A DNA stretch of 64,000 bases, from contig JAHBWV010000001.1 in NCBI GenBank assembly GCA_019636845.1, positions 1-64,000 of the forward strand. Reading direction: 5' to 3'. Both the position numbers and the translations under genes were made by a program. This document shows positions 8,642 through 18,215 of this stretch, in pieces (positions within the stretch are counted from its first letter, which is position 1; each line of letters starts with the position of its first letter). The stretch is from Phycisphaeraceae bacterium (GTDB lineage: Bacteria > Planctomycetota > Phycisphaerae > Phycisphaerales > UBA1924). Below the pieces are notes generated by a model, which had not been told where the DNA came from, did not search any database, and saw only the letters and a program-made list of their open reading frames with translations.

Positions 8642-8935
8642 CTCCGCGTTCCTCCGCGGCCCTCCGCGTTGAGTCCTCATCTGCCCCTTCACACTCTTCC
8701 CGATATCCCCCCTCTTCATCGCCTCCTCCGTGGTCCTCCGTGGCCCTCAGTGGTGAACCTCTTCCTCCGCGTTCCTCCGCGGCCCTCCGCGTTGAGTCCT
8801 CTTCTGCCCCTTCACCCTCTTCCCCATTTCCCCCCTCTTCATCGCTTCCTCCGTGGTCCTCCGTGGCCCTCAGTGGTGAACCTCTTCCGTCGCGTTCCTC
8901 CGCAGCCCTCAGTGGTGAACCTCTTCCTTCGCGTC
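8642..8935. repeat. 123-bp tandem repeat built of 10-bp units
   Basis: Two adjacent copies with a 123-bp period (8642-8764 and 8765-8887), then a shortened third piece to about 8935. Each copy contains a CTCCGCGTTC-type block and, about 80 bp later, a CTCCGTGGTC-type block. Both blocks are themselves three imperfect 10-bp units (CTCCGTGGTC, CTCCGTGGCC, CTCAGTGGTG). The period was obtained by comparing identical strings at 8644/8767 and 8731/8854. Confidence 0.8.
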
Positions 8936-8999
8936 CCGCGGCACTCCACATTGAGTCCTCTCCCCCCTCCCGCGCCCCACCCCATCTCGACACGCGCGC

Positions 9000-10457
9000 C
9001 TAGAGCAGCGGCGAGAGCAACTGCACCGCGTTCTCCATCAATCGTCTGGCGCGACCGCGCTGCGCCCATCCCGTGCCCGTGATCTCCACGCTCTCGTTCA
9101 GATAGTGCTGCTGCACCTCGCGCAGGCGCGCGCACGCCGCGGCGTCGTACAGAAACACACTGAGCTCGTAGTTGATCCCGAAACTCCGCCGGTCCATGTT
9201 CACCGTGCCGAGCATGGCGATCGTGCCGTCAATCGTGACGGTCTTGGCGTGCAGCAACCCGCCGCGATAGAGCATGATCCTCGCGCCAGCGTCGAGGAGA
9301 TCCTGGTAGTACGCGCTGGAAGCCAGCGCAACCAGGCGGCTGTCCACCCGCTCGGGAACAATCAGCGTCACGCCGACGCGTCGCTGCGCCGCGGTCACCA
9401 GCGCGGCCATCATCGCCTCATCCGGCGTGAAGTAGGGCGTGGTGAAGACCAGCTCCCGCCGGGCCTCGTGCACGCCCTGGATCAGCATGCGATGGATCGT
9501 CTCCTGGTGCGAACGCGGGCCGGAGGGCACGACCTGCATCTCGACGTTCCCGACCTGCTGCGCGATCGACTCCCGCGCGATCGCCTCGGGGCAGGTGCGC
9601 CCGGTCTCGATCATCCAGTCAGACTCAAACACCGCCGACAGCGTCGCGACGCCGGGACCACACACGCGGGCCATCACATCGACCCACTCGCCGAAACCCG
9701 CACGAACCTTGAAGTGCTTCGGGTCCGCCATGTTCAGACTGCCCGTGTATCCGATCTGCTCATCGATGATCACGAGCTTGCGATGGTTCCGAAGATCGAT
9801 CCGCGAGAGATGCGCCCGCAGCCACTTCACAGGCAACGCCCGCTCGACCTCAACCCCCGCCTCTCGCAACCGGCGAGGAGAGCCGGAACCGAAGAACGAT
9901 GCGCCCCCGGTCGCGTCCACCAGCACCCGGCAATGAACGCCCCTCGCCGCGGCACGCTCGATCGCCCGCTCGACCTCCAGCACACGCCCGCGCGGCTCCC
10001 AGATATAGAAGAGCAACTCGAGCGACCGCTGGGCGTTGTCGATGTCGCGGATGATCGCGGGGAACGCCTCGTCCGCGCCGTCAAGGATCTCGATCGCGTT
10101 GCCGCCCACGACCGGCATCGCGTCCGTCGCCATGCCGACCAGCGCAACGGACTCGACGCACTCGGGCAACTCGTGGATCTCCGCGCCCGCGCGCCGCTCG
10201 ACCCGCTCCATCAGCCGACGCACCGGACGCTCGGCCGAAAGCGACCGCCTGACACGCGACCTGCCCAGCCACGCCTCGCCGAAGAGCAGATAGACCGCCG
10301 CGCCGAAGAACGGCACAACCGCGAGCACCAGCAGCCACGCGATCGAGACGCCGGGGGGCCTCCGCTTCGACAGGATGCGCAGCGCCAGCGTGATCACAAG
10401 TCCCCAGTGGAGGAGCGGGAGCGAGAGCGAGATCCACGTCAGCGCGTCGGAGATCAC
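9000..10457 (-). CDS. cls: Cardiolipin synthase (phospholipase D family)
   Basis: A 485-residue membrane enzyme that joins two phosphatidylglycerol molecules into cardiolipin and glycerol. Two hydrophobic helices lie at about residues 10-27 and 38-60. Both phospholipase-D HKD motifs are present: RNHRKLVIIDEQIGYTGSLN in the middle and LLHAKTVTIDGTIAMLGTVN near the end. Length and layout match bacterial Cls. The start is a GTG at 10457, divergent from the metallo-beta-lactamase gene with only 19 bp between them. Other PLD-family phosphotransferases share the motifs, but the two N-terminal helices favour Cls. Confidence 0.92.
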   Translation of the reverse strand: MISDALTWISLSLPLLHWGLVITLALRILSKRRPPGVSIAWLLVLAVVPFFGAAVYLLFGEAWLGRSRVRRSLSAERPVRRLMERVERRAGAEIHELPECVESVALVGMATDAMPVVGGNAIEILDGADEAFPAIIRDIDNAQRSLELLFYIWEPRGRVLEVERAIERAAARGVHCRVLVDATGGASFFGSGSPRRLREAGVEVERALPVKWLRAHLSRIDLRNHRKLVIIDEQIGYTGSLNMADPKHFKVRAGFGEWVDVMARVCGPGVATLSAVFESDWMIETGRTCPEAIARESIAQQVGNVEMQVVPSGPRSHQETIHRMLIQGVHEARRELVFTTPYFTPDEAMMAALVTAAQRRVGVTLIVPERVDSRLVALASSAYYQDLLDAGARIMLYRGGLLHAKTVTIDGTIAMLGTVNMDRRSFGINYELSVFLYDAAACARLREVQQHYLNESVEITGTGWAQRGRARRLMENAVQLLSPLL

Positions 10458-10476
10458 AACGCCAGTCTACGCTGAG

Positions 10477-11502
10477 ATGCCCATGCCCAGCCCCCTGCGC
10501 CCATCCGACAAGCGACGGCGAGCCCCCGCAGCAACGGACCAGCCCGCGCATGGAGGCGCGGGCGCGCTGGACGGTCTGCGGCTCTCGACGCGAGCGATCC
10601 GCTCGGGGCTTCGGCGCTACCCGCCGGAACTGCTCGGGTCGTTCCTCCGTCGGGGCGTGCTGGCGAGCGCGGGCTCCGCCAGGCCGCCCGCCGAGGTGCG
10701 AGACCTCCTGTCGGAACTCGCCCCCCACGGCATGGCCCTGATCTGGCTCGGGCACGCGTCGGTGATGGCAACGCTCGGGCCGATCACGATCGTGGTCGAT
10801 CCGGTGCTCTCCGAGCGGATCGGCCCGCGCATCCTCGGCCGGACGTGGGGGCTCTCGCGCCGCGCCCCCGCCCCCGTCGCCCCGGCCTCTCTCGCCGGCG
10901 CGGACCTCCTGCTGCTCACGCACGCCCACTTCGACCACCTCGATCGCCCGACGCTCGAGGGTCTGGCATCCGATCGGACAACCGTCATCGCGCCGATCCG
11001 CTGCGCATCGCTGGTGCCGCACGGGTTTGCCCGTGTGATCGAGCTCGCCCCCGGGGCCTCCTACGAGCACGGCGGCGCGACCATCCACGCGCTGGAGGCG
11101 GCCCACTGGGGCGCGCGCCTGGTGCTCGATCGCGGACGCGGGACGCTCGCCTACGCCGTGAAACACGCGGAGGGCTCGATCCTCTTCGCCGGTGACACCG
11201 CCTTCACGACTTCGTTCGCGCGGGCACATGATCTGATCGGGCCGATCGATGTCGCCGCGTTCGGCATCGGCGCGTACGACCCGTGGGAGCACATGCACGC
11301 CACGCCCGAGCAGGTCTGGCGGATGTTCACGTCGATCGGCGCCAGGTTCCTGCTCCCGATCCATCACTCGACCTTCGAGCTCTCCGATGAGCCGCTCGAT
11401 GAGCCGGTCCGCCGGCTGCTCGCCGTCGCCGGTGACGACGGCGCGCGCGTGATGGCGGCCTCGCCGGGTGAGATCCTGGTGATGACCAAGCCGGCGGGGT
11501 GA
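10477..11502 (+). CDS. Metallo-beta-lactamase fold hydrolase (NAPE-PLD/UlaG-like)
   Basis: A 341-residue cytosolic protein. The metal-binding motif LTHAHFDHLD, a later LFAGDTAF and the terminal LPIHHSTFEL define the MBL fold, and IWLGHASVMATLGPITIVVD is the strand that precedes it in the NAPE-PLD/UlaG group (Lactamase_B_2). Members of this group cleave phosphodiesters or lactones. Its position head-to-head with cardiolipin synthase is compatible with a phospholipid substrate, but that is inference. ATG at 10477; a second ATG two codons later is an alternative. Confidence 0.85.
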   Translation: MPMPSPLRPSDKRRRAPAATDQPAHGGAGALDGLRLSTRAIRSGLRRYPPELLGSFLRRGVLASAGSARPPAEVRDLLSELAPHGMALIWLGHASVMATLGPITIVVDPVLSERIGPRILGRTWGLSRRAPAPVAPASLAGADLLLLTHAHFDHLDRPTLEGLASDRTTVIAPIRCASLVPHGFARVIELAPGASYEHGGATIHALEAAHWGARLVLDRGRGTLAYAVKHAEGSILFAGDTAFTTSFARAHDLIGPIDVAAFGIGAYDPWEHMHATPEQVWRMFTSIGARFLLPIHHSTFELSDEPLDEPVRRLLAVAGDDGARVMAASPGEILVMTKPAG

Positions 11503-11546
11503 TCGCCGCGAACCGGGCTGACGAGGGTGCTGGTCAGGGGTGTCGG

Positions 11547-13601
11547 TCAGGGGCGTCGGCCCGCCGCCATGTCCGCTTGCTCGAGCCATCGCACGGCGGC
11601 TTCGAGATACGCGCGATCGGCGTTGTCGGCGATGCCGTCGCCATTCAGGTCGCGCAGGGCGGTGTCGCTCGACGTGTGCCAGGAGTGGAGGTCCTCGGCG
11701 TCCACGCGTCCGTCTCCGTTGAGATCAAAGGAGCCGCGCGTGATGACCGAGGGGGGTGCGAACCCGTCGAGCTCGGCGCAGGTGATGAAGGGGTTTGCCG
11801 ATCCTCCGGGCGTGCCGACGATGCGCACGCCGGTGACGATCATCGGAGCGGGGAGCGGCACGTCGATGATCTCGAAGGGTCGGAGCGTGAGCTGGGTGAG
11901 CGGCGCGTCGTTGATGGCGATCCAGGTCGCGCCCGCGCCGAGCCCGAGGCGCACGTGGATGTTGAAGGTCTCGTACCAGCCGCCGTCGGGAGGGGACGAG
12001 GCGTCGTAGTGCTCGCCCTCAATGAAACGGACGCGGTCGATCAGCACGCCTCGGTCGTACAGCACGGAGAGCGTGACGGGTGAGCCGGGCGTGACGGGCG
12101 CGCCCTGGGTCGAGAAGAAGAGTCGTTCGGCGTCGTTGAGGATGTCGAGGCCGGAACCGTCGTGCTCGATGGTGTTGGCAAAGCGTGCCTTGGCGCCGGA
12201 GCCGCGCCCGGAAGGGGGCGTGCCGACGTGCGAGGTGGTGGTGGTGACGACGCCGCCGGCGAGGCGGACGCGGGTGGTTGCGCTCGAGAGCCAGAGATCG
12301 GTGATGGGGTTGAGCTGGTCGGAAGGGTTCTCCGCGGGACGCGGGAGGACGATGACGGGCGAGCGTTCGTCGGCGTACCCGCCCGATTCGTTGACGGTCG
12401 CGCGGACGAGGGGCAGCATCCGCTCGGCCATGCTCGCGAAGGAGTCGAGTGCGCCATCATCGCCGGGTGTCCAGTCGGGGAGGTTGTTGCGCGTGCGCTC
12501 GATGTCGTACCGGTCGGAGAGGACGAGCGTGCCGGGCGCGAGGCCGAGCCCGCTCTCGATCTGTGTGATGAGGGCATCGCGCCCGAGCATGAGGCCGAGA
12601 AGCCCGCCCATGGTGGCGGTGCCGTTGTCCGAATCCCAGCCGCTGAGCGTGCCGATCTGGATGGTGCGGAGGAAGTCTCCCTCGCCATAGAGGAGCGCGA
12701 TGAGACCCGTGGCGAAGTTGACGCTGGATTCGGTCCACTGGCGATATTTGAAGCCGTTGGCCTCGGCGTTGAGCTGGTAGCGCTCATAGACGAGGTCGCG
12801 GGTCCGCTCCCAATTGTTCTTGTCGGGGTTGTCGAGGTAATCGGCGAGAACGGTGTCGATGATGTCCGACGCCTTGGACGTGTCGGGCATCAGCGCGCGG
12901 GCCCGGGCGTAGAGCCACAGGATGCGGTCGCGGAGGGAAAGCGAAGGGTCTGCGCCCGCGGCGAGCGCGTACAGCGCGACGTGGAACTGCGAGGCGTGCG
13001 AGGCGTGTCCCCGAGAGGTGTTGGCGATGTGGATGTCTGCGAGCCGCAGGGCGACCTCGGGAGCGCCAGGTGAGAGCGCGCCGTAGAACTCGGTGGTGAG
13101 TTGCGCGTCGATCTTGAGCCAGAAAGGATTGGCGCAGGGAAGGCCCGTGGAAGGGGGGGTGACGTTGCGGCGCATGAGCTCGAGCGCGCGGAGGTTCGCA
13201 ACCCAGAGGTACTCGTCGTCCATGTGGGCGAGCCAGGTGTCGGCGAGCGTCTGGCCCGAGATCCACGGCGTGCCGCCCAGGGTCATGGCGTGCAGGGCGA
13301 GGTACTCGACATCGGTGTCGTCGTCGCCGGGCCAGGGGTCGAGGGTGAGGACGAACTCGAGCGGGCCCTTGCCGAGGTTGGTGCCCCAGTCGGCATCGGT
13401 GAGGAACGGGGGGACGGTGACCTTGCCCTCGGAGCGGAGGCCCGTCCATGTCGCGATGGACTCTGCGAGCCACATCGCGCGGAGACGCGAGGTGTAGTCG
13501 GCCTCGGAGATGACGCGCGGGGGGAGAGCCGCGGCGGCTGGGAACCAGGCGCCCAAGCAGGCCGATGCAACACCCTTGAGGATGACCGAGCTGATGCGCA
13601 C
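11547..13601 (-). CDS. Secreted ADP-ribosylglycohydrolase-like protein with C-terminal dockerin-like repeats
   Basis: A 684-residue secreted protein. The start is taken as GTG at 13601 because AGGAGGA lies 10 bases upstream and a signal peptide follows directly (VRISSVILKGVASACLGAWF, then PAAAALPPR); the frame is open further upstream but without those signals. The body contains WPGDDDTDVEYLALHAM and GWDSDNGTATMGGLLGLMLG, which recall the metal-binding DDT and GxDTD motifs of ADP-ribosylglycohydrolases. A beta-rich, possibly carbohydrate-binding region follows (about 500-620). The end carries two calcium-type repeats, DLNGDGRVDAEDLHSW and DLNGDGIADNADRAYLEA, as in dockerin type I. The catalytic assignment is tentative. 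Confidence 0.8.
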   Translation of the reverse strand: MRISSVILKGVASACLGAWFPAAAALPPRVISEADYTSRLRAMWLAESIATWTGLRSEGKVTVPPFLTDADWGTNLGKGPLEFVLTLDPWPGDDDTDVEYLALHAMTLGGTPWISGQTLADTWLAHMDDEYLWVANLRALELMRRNVTPPSTGLPCANPFWLKIDAQLTTEFYGALSPGAPEVALRLADIHIANTSRGHASHASQFHVALYALAAGADPSLSLRDRILWLYARARALMPDTSKASDIIDTVLADYLDNPDKNNWERTRDLVYERYQLNAEANGFKYRQWTESSVNFATGLIALLYGEGDFLRTIQIGTLSGWDSDNGTATMGGLLGLMLGRDALITQIESGLGLAPGTLVLSDRYDIERTRNNLPDWTPGDDGALDSFASMAERMLPLVRATVNESGGYADERSPVIVLPRPAENPSDQLNPITDLWLSSATTRVRLAGGVVTTTTSHVGTPPSGRGSGAKARFANTIEHDGSGLDILNDAERLFFSTQGAPVTPGSPVTLSVLYDRGVLIDRVRFIEGEHYDASSPPDGGWYETFNIHVRLGLGAGATWIAINDAPLTQLTLRPFEIIDVPLPAPMIVTGVRIVGTPGGSANPFITCAELDGFAPPSVITRGSFDLNGDGRVDAEDLHSWHTSSDTALRDLNGDGIADNADRAYLEAAVRWLEQADMAAGRRP

Positions 13602-13744
13602 GAGCGTCGAATCCTCCTGCTCATTCTTCGGACAAGAGGGACGGGACGGTTGCCTCGAAGTTATAGGATCAGCCGGAATCTCAAGCAGGGCGAGAGAGGG
13701 TCTTGTTCGATCGGGATCGCGGCGTGAACCGATAGACAACGAGC

Positions 13745-15226
13745 ATGGCGGATGATGAGCGACATCTTCGAGCCGGTGTTTCTGGTGGGCGCGTGCGCTG
13801 TAGCTGGGGGCCGGCGTTGCTGGTCGGGCTTGGTGCGGCGTTGCTGTCGCTCGTGCCAGCGTGGGCGCTGATCTTCGCGGGCGAATACGGCGGGCGGGGC
13901 GCGTTCGATCAGTTGAACTATCACGAGCCGGCGATCGTGCGGTTTGCGCAGCAATGGCCGCGCTTGGAGTTCGGGAACTATCTCTCGGCGACGACGCCGG
14001 GGTATCACGTTGTGCTCGCAGCCGCGGCCCAGATCGTGGGGACCGAGCGAGGCGTCTTGCAGGTGTTGGGTTCGCTCTTCACCGGGGGGCTGCTGGTTGT
14101 GCTGGGCGCGGCTGCGGCGCGTCGGGCGGGCGCGCGGGTTGCCGCGGTGATGTTGCTCCCGCTCGTGGGCTCCATGTATGTCTTCTTCCCAGCTGTGTGG
14201 CTGCTGCCGGACAACGCGGGGTGGTTGGGGGTTGTGGCGTGTCTCTTGATCGCGCTCTCGGGGCGAGTGGGTTGGAAGTCGCTGGCTGCGTTTGCGTGCG
14301 CGTTCGCGGTGCTGGTGATGGTCAGGCAGGTTCATCTCTGGACGCTCGGGCCGGCACTCGCTGCGGCGTATGTCGGCTCTGGCGAGCGCGAGCCCAATCG
14401 GCGCGAGGCGTGGGACGTGCGGGGTGTGGTGATCGGGGACTTTGCGGGGGGGATGTGCCGCGTGGGCGCGGTGCTCGTGGCGGCGGGGATCGCGTTGATT
14501 CCATTCGGGATGCTGGTCTGGGAGTGGGGCGGGTTGACACCGCCGCACTTTCTGAGGCACCAGGGGTTGAATCCGGCAGCACCGGCGTTTGTGCTCGCGG
14601 TGTTCGGCGTGTTTGCGCCGGCGTACGCGGCTCTGGCGTGGCGCGGGTTGTCGCGGGTTGCGGCTTCGAACGCACTGGCGATCGCGCTTGGCGTGCTGGT
14701 CGGGTGTCTCTCGGCGTTGGTGGTGCCGAGTACCTATGACCAGAGCGCGGGACGGTGGACGGGTCTTTGGAACCTCGTGAAGATCGGGCCTGAGGTGATG
14801 GATCGTTCGATCGTGCTGTGCGTGCTCGCGGGGATCGGGGGCGGGGTGCTGATGCTGATGCTGGGCGGGTTGTCGCGGCGCGATCGCTGGATCGTGCTGG
14901 CGGCGGTGGCGGGGTATGCCGCGGCACTCGCGGGGACGCACGAGGTGTGGCATCGGTACGTGGAGCCGTTCGTGTTGATCGTGCTTGTGCTGGTTGCTTC
15001 GAGGGTGTTTGAGCGTGGGGCTTCGGGGCAGGGGCAGGGTTTGGCGGGTGGCGGCGCGGGATTGGGCGGGGTGGCGGTGTCGGTGGTTGGGATCGGGTTG
15101 GCGGCTTTGACGTGTGTGACGGTGTCGCGCGGGAAGCCGGTGCGGGATCTGGGTTTGTATGAGGTGCCGGCGTTCCGGTTGGAGGGGTGGTCGATGCCGC
15201 GTGGTGTGGTTCGGGAGGGTGAGTGA
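13745..15226 (+). CDS. Polytopic membrane protein resembling GT-C glycosyltransferases (ALG10-like)
   Basis: A 493-residue protein with about ten membrane helices. After the first helix comes AFDQLNYHEPAIVRFAQQWP and then NYLSATTPGYHVVLA. This acidic-His loop followed by a T-T-P-G-Y motif resembles the catalytic first loop of DIE2/ALG10 glucosyltransferases, as do LVMVRQVHLWT and FPAVWLLPDNAG later. By that analogy it would transfer a sugar from a polyprenyl-phosphate donor outside the membrane, but I cannot confirm the family. The start is ATG 13745, with weak ribosome binding. It precedes gmd on the same strand with a 179-bp gap. Confidence 0.7.
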   Translation: MADDERHLRAGVSGGRVRCSWGPALLVGLGAALLSLVPAWALIFAGEYGGRGAFDQLNYHEPAIVRFAQQWPRLEFGNYLSATTPGYHVVLAAAAQIVGTERGVLQVLGSLFTGGLLVVLGAAAARRAGARVAAVMLLPLVGSMYVFFPAVWLLPDNAGWLGVVACLLIALSGRVGWKSLAAFACAFAVLVMVRQVHLWTLGPALAAAYVGSGEREPNRREAWDVRGVVIGDFAGGMCRVGAVLVAAGIALIPFGMLVWEWGGLTPPHFLRHQGLNPAAPAFVLAVFGVFAPAYAALAWRGLSRVAASNALAIALGVLVGCLSALVVPSTYDQSAGRWTGLWNLVKIGPEVMDRSIVLCVLAGIGGGVLMLMLGGLSRRDRWIVLAAVAGYAAALAGTHEVWHRYVEPFVLIVLVLVASRVFERGASGQGQGLAGGGAGLGGVAVSVVGIGLAALTCVTVSRGKPVRDLGLYEVPAFRLEGWSMPRGVVREGE

Positions 15227-15405
15227 GGTTTGTGGGGCGCGGAGAGGGAGAATCCGCCACAGCCGGGGCGGTATCTTGCCGAAACGTGAGAACTTGGGAA
15301 GTCCGGGCGGGCTATGAATGATCCCGCCTCGGTGTGCGGCACTGCCCGAACATGGGGCGAACGCGGGTTGTTGAGAGAGGCGTGAAGCGAAGGGAAGAAC
15401 GAGCC

Positions 15406-16464
15406 ATGGGCGAGCAGAAGCGTGCGTTGATCACGGGTATCACGGGCCAGGACGGTTCTTACCTTGCGGAGTTTCTGCTGGGGAAGGGGTATGAGGTCCA
15501 CGGGATCATTCGTCGCTCGTCGTCGTTCAACACGGGTCGGATCGACCATATTTATCTGGACCCGCACATCAAGGGCGGGAACCTGAAGCTGCACTACGGG
15601 GATCTGTGCGACGCGAACGTGCTGGACAAGCTGATGAACGATGTGAAGCCGCACGAGGTGTACAACCTCGGCGCGCAGTCGCACGTGCGCGTGTCGTTCG
15701 ACATGCCGATCTACACGGCCGAGACGGTTGCGATGGGCGCACTCAAGCTGCTGGAGGCGGTGCGGAACTTCCAGGACCGCTCCGGGCAGCAGGTGAGGTA
15801 CTACCAGGCGTCGAGCTCCGAGCAGTACGGCAAGGTGGTGGAGACGCCCCAGAAAGAGACGACGCCGTTCTACCCGCGCAGCCCGTACGCGTGCGCGAAG
15901 ATGATGGCGCACTGGGCGACGGTGAACTATCGCGAGTCGTACCAGTTGCACGCTTCGTGCGGGATCCTGTTCAACCACGAGTCCCCCCGGCGCGGCGAGA
16001 CCTTCGTCACCCGAAAGATCACCCGAGCCGTCGGGCGCATCAAGATGGGCCTGCAGGACAAGGTCTTCCTCGGCAACCTGGACTCGAAGCGTGACTGGGG
16101 CTTCGCGGGCGACTACGTCAAGATGATGTGGATGATGCTCCAGCAGGAGACGCCGGACGATTACGTCGTGGCGACGGGGAAGACGATCAGCGTGCGGGAG
16201 TTCGCGGAGCTGGCGTTCGCGCACGCGGGTCTGCACTTCAAGGACTTCGTCCAGTTCGATCCGCGGTATCTCCGCCCGGCGGAGGTGGACCTGCTTCTGG
16301 GCGATCCGACCAAGGCGAAGAAGAAGCTCGGCTGGGTTCCGACGACCACGGTCGAGGAGCTGGCACGGATGATGGTGGACGCGGACATGGAGCTGGCGCG
16401 GCGTGAGAAGACGCTGCGCGATGCGGGGCATGAGCTGCCCGAGTTCGCCGGGCACGATCAGTAA
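15406..16464 (+). CDS. gmd: GDP-mannose 4,6-dehydratase
   Basis: A 352-residue short-chain dehydrogenase-type enzyme that converts GDP-D-mannose to GDP-4-keto-6-deoxy-D-mannose, the first step to GDP-fucose, rhamnose or perosamine. The NADP-binding [15 protein letters not shown], the conserved [15 protein letters not shown], the active-site SSSEQYG and the [10 protein letters not shown] catalytic Tyr/Lys pair are all present, and [16 protein letters not shown] is diagnostic for Gmd. The start at ATG 15406 follows AGGGAAG; the longer frame upstream is rejected. No fucose synthase gene is adjacent, so the final sugar is unknown. Confidence 0.95.
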   Translation: MGEQKRALITGITGQDGSYLAEFLLGKGYEVHGIIRRSSSFNTGRIDHIYLDPHIKGGNLKLHYGDLCDANVLDKLMNDVKPHEVYNLGAQSHVRVSFDMPIYTAETVAMGALKLLEAVRNFQDRSGQQVRYYQASSSEQYGKVVETPQKETTPFYPRSPYACAKMMAHWATVNYRESYQLHASCGILFNHESPRRGETFVTRKITRAVGRIKMGLQDKVFLGNLDSKRDWGFAGDYVKMMWMMLQQETPDDYVVATGKTISVREFAELAFAHAGLHFKDFVQFDPRYLRPAEVDLLLGDPTKAKKKLGWVPTTTVEELARMMVDADMELARREKTLRDAGHELPEFAGHDQ

Positions 16465-16591
16465 TCCTCCCGGGCTCACGCCGGAAGGACGTATGATGCC
16501 GATTGTCGGAGCCGCGCGGCGCCACGAGGGCGTCGGTGGTCGGACTTCGACCGGCGCGACGGATCGCGTCCGAACCCCATGAGCCGCTCCC

Positions 16592-18184
16592 ATGCGCTTT
16601 GAGGCCTCACAACACATGCGGATGGGCCAGCACATGAAGCTGGCCCCGCGGATGATCCAGTCGATGGAGATTCTGCAGATGCCGCTCGCCGAACTGGAGG
16701 AGCGGATCGAGCAGGAGCTCGAGAACAACCCGACCCTGGAGATCCTGGAGCCGGGCTCGTCTGCCGAGGCGGACGCCGGTGGTGCCGCCGTGCCGGAGGG
16801 GGAGTCGGCTTCCGGCGATGGCCGTGAGGGGCCGTCGGAGGAGCGCCAGGGGGAGGATGCGGACTCGTTCGAGCGTCTGGAGGGGTTTGAGGAGAGCAAC
16901 CCGGAGGCGGTTGAGAACTCGTTCGACGAGGGCGGGCCGCAGCTCGATGGCCAGTTCGAGGGCCTCTCGCGTGCTCGTGACGGCAGTGAGCCGGACGCCA
17001 AGATGGAGGCGATGGCGTCGGCCCCGGCGAGGCAGGGGAGCATCGCCGAGCAGTTGCGGGCCCAGTGGGGCGTGGTGGAGGTTGATGAGGTGCTTCGTCC
17101 GTACGGCGAGTTCATCATCGACAACCTCGATGGTGACGGGTATCTGCGTGCGGGGACTGGGGAGCTGGTCGAGCGCCTTCCCCCCGGGCTGCGGCGAGCG
17201 GATGCGTCGGATCTGCTCGAACGGGCGTTGAAGGCGGTGCAGTTGTTTCTGGAGCCGGCGGGTGTCGGTGCACGCGATGCGCGTGAGTGCCTTCTGTTGC
17301 AGCTCGACGCGATCGAGGACGGGGAGACCGCGGATGACGTGGTGGGGGCGTGGGACGATCAGGAAGAGCGGGCGCAGGTGATCCACGCGGCACGACTCTT
17401 GGCGTCGGACTTTCTCGATGACCTGATGAACAACCGGCTGCCGCGGATTGTCGAGCGGAGCGGGCTCTCGATGGATCGGATCAAGCAGGGGCTGGTGCTG
17501 CTGCGTCGTCTCTCGCTCTCGCCCGCGCGTCGGCTCGCGCCGGAGGAGGCGGCACCGATCGTGCCGGATGGGTTCATTGAGTACGACGAGGACCAGGATC
17601 GGTACTACGCGTATCTGAACGATGCGCGTCTGCCGAATCTTCAGGTGAATCGCGAGTACGCGAAGCTGACGCGTGACAGGTCGATGCCGCAGCGCGACCG
17701 CGAGTTCATCCGCACCAACATCGGGAATGCCCAGTGGCTCATCGATGCTGTCGAGCAGCGGAAGCGGACGCTGCTCCGCGTGATCGAGGCCGTCATCGAC
17801 GCCCAGCGCGAGTACTTCGATTTCGGGCCTCAGTCGCTCAAGCCGTTGCCGATGACGCTGGTCGCGGAGAAGCTGGGAATCCATGTGGCGACGGTGAGCC
17901 GCGCGGTTGCCGAGAAGTACGTCATGACGCCACGCGGCGTCGTCCCCCTCCGCGGTTTCTTCACCGGCGGCACACAGACGGAGAGCGGAGAGGACATCTC
18001 GTGGGACGCGATCAAGGCCGCGTTGCGCGAGGTTGTCGATCAGGAGGACAAGTCCAAGCCGCTGTCGGATGATGCGCTGGCTGAAGCACTGAAGGGGCGC
18101 GGGTTGGAGATCGCGCGCCGGACAGTCGCGAAGTATCGCGAGCAGTTGAGCATCCCGACAGCGCGCTTGCGTAAGACGTTCTGA
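16592..18184 (+). CDS. rpoN: RNA polymerase sigma-54 factor
   Basis: A 530-residue sigma-54. Region I, which binds the AAA+ activator, is the Gln/Met-rich N-terminus (MGQHMKLAPRMIQSMEILQM, then PLAELEERIEQELENNPTLE). An acidic Glu/Ser-rich region II follows at about 55-130. The core-binding domain is central, the helix-turn-helix is at LGIHVATVSRAVAEKYV, and the RpoN box is near the end at IARRTVAKYREQL. It directs RNA polymerase to -24/-12 promoters that need an enhancer-binding ATPase; no such activator lies in this window. It stands as a single gene. Confidence 0.96.
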   Translation: MRFEASQHMRMGQHMKLAPRMIQSMEILQMPLAELEERIEQELENNPTLEILEPGSSAEADAGGAAVPEGESASGDGREGPSEERQGEDADSFERLEGFEESNPEAVENSFDEGGPQLDGQFEGLSRARDGSEPDAKMEAMASAPARQGSIAEQLRAQWGVVEVDEVLRPYGEFIIDNLDGDGYLRAGTGELVERLPPGLRRADASDLLERALKAVQLFLEPAGVGARDARECLLLQLDAIEDGETADDVVGAWDDQEERAQVIHAARLLASDFLDDLMNNRLPRIVERSGLSMDRIKQGLVLLRRLSLSPARRLAPEEAAPIVPDGFIEYDEDQDRYYAYLNDARLPNLQVNREYAKLTRDRSMPQRDREFIRTNIGNAQWLIDAVEQRKRTLLRVIEAVIDAQREYFDFGPQSLKPLPMTLVAEKLGIHVATVSRAVAEKYVMTPRGVVPLRGFFTGGTQTESGEDISWDAIKAALREVVDQEDKSKPLSDDALAEALKGRGLEIARRTVAKYREQLSIPTARLRKTF

Positions 18185-18215
18185 GAGCCCGCGCGGGCCG
18201 CTCGCCGTGCGGCGA

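Larger units (their letters stand above)
7901..8999. other. Non-coding repeat-rich region
   Basis: About 1.1 kb without a believable gene. A long plus-strand frame (8125-9003) stays open, but its product is Ser/Pro/Ala low complexity that simply translates the repeats; the 123-bp period is a multiple of three, which explains the open frame. Contents: an 8-bp-stem hairpin at 8000-8021 (CACTGACA / TGTCAGTG), a string of REP-like palindromes at 8160-8490, and a tandem repeat at 8642-8935. Confidence 0.65.

Noticed and set aside
8642..8935. A CRISPR array
   Set aside because: The units are adjacent 123-bp copies without unique spacers, and no cas gene is present.
8125..9003. A long open frame encoding a Ser/Pro/Ala-rich protein of 292 residues
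   Set aside because: It is a translation of the repeat DNA. The 123-bp period is a multiple of three, no signal or domain is present, and the opposite strand is equally open.
15304..15328. A hairpin GGCGGG...CCCGCC upstream of gmd
   Set aside because: The stem is only six bases with an 11-base loop and no T-run, which is expected by chance at this GC content.
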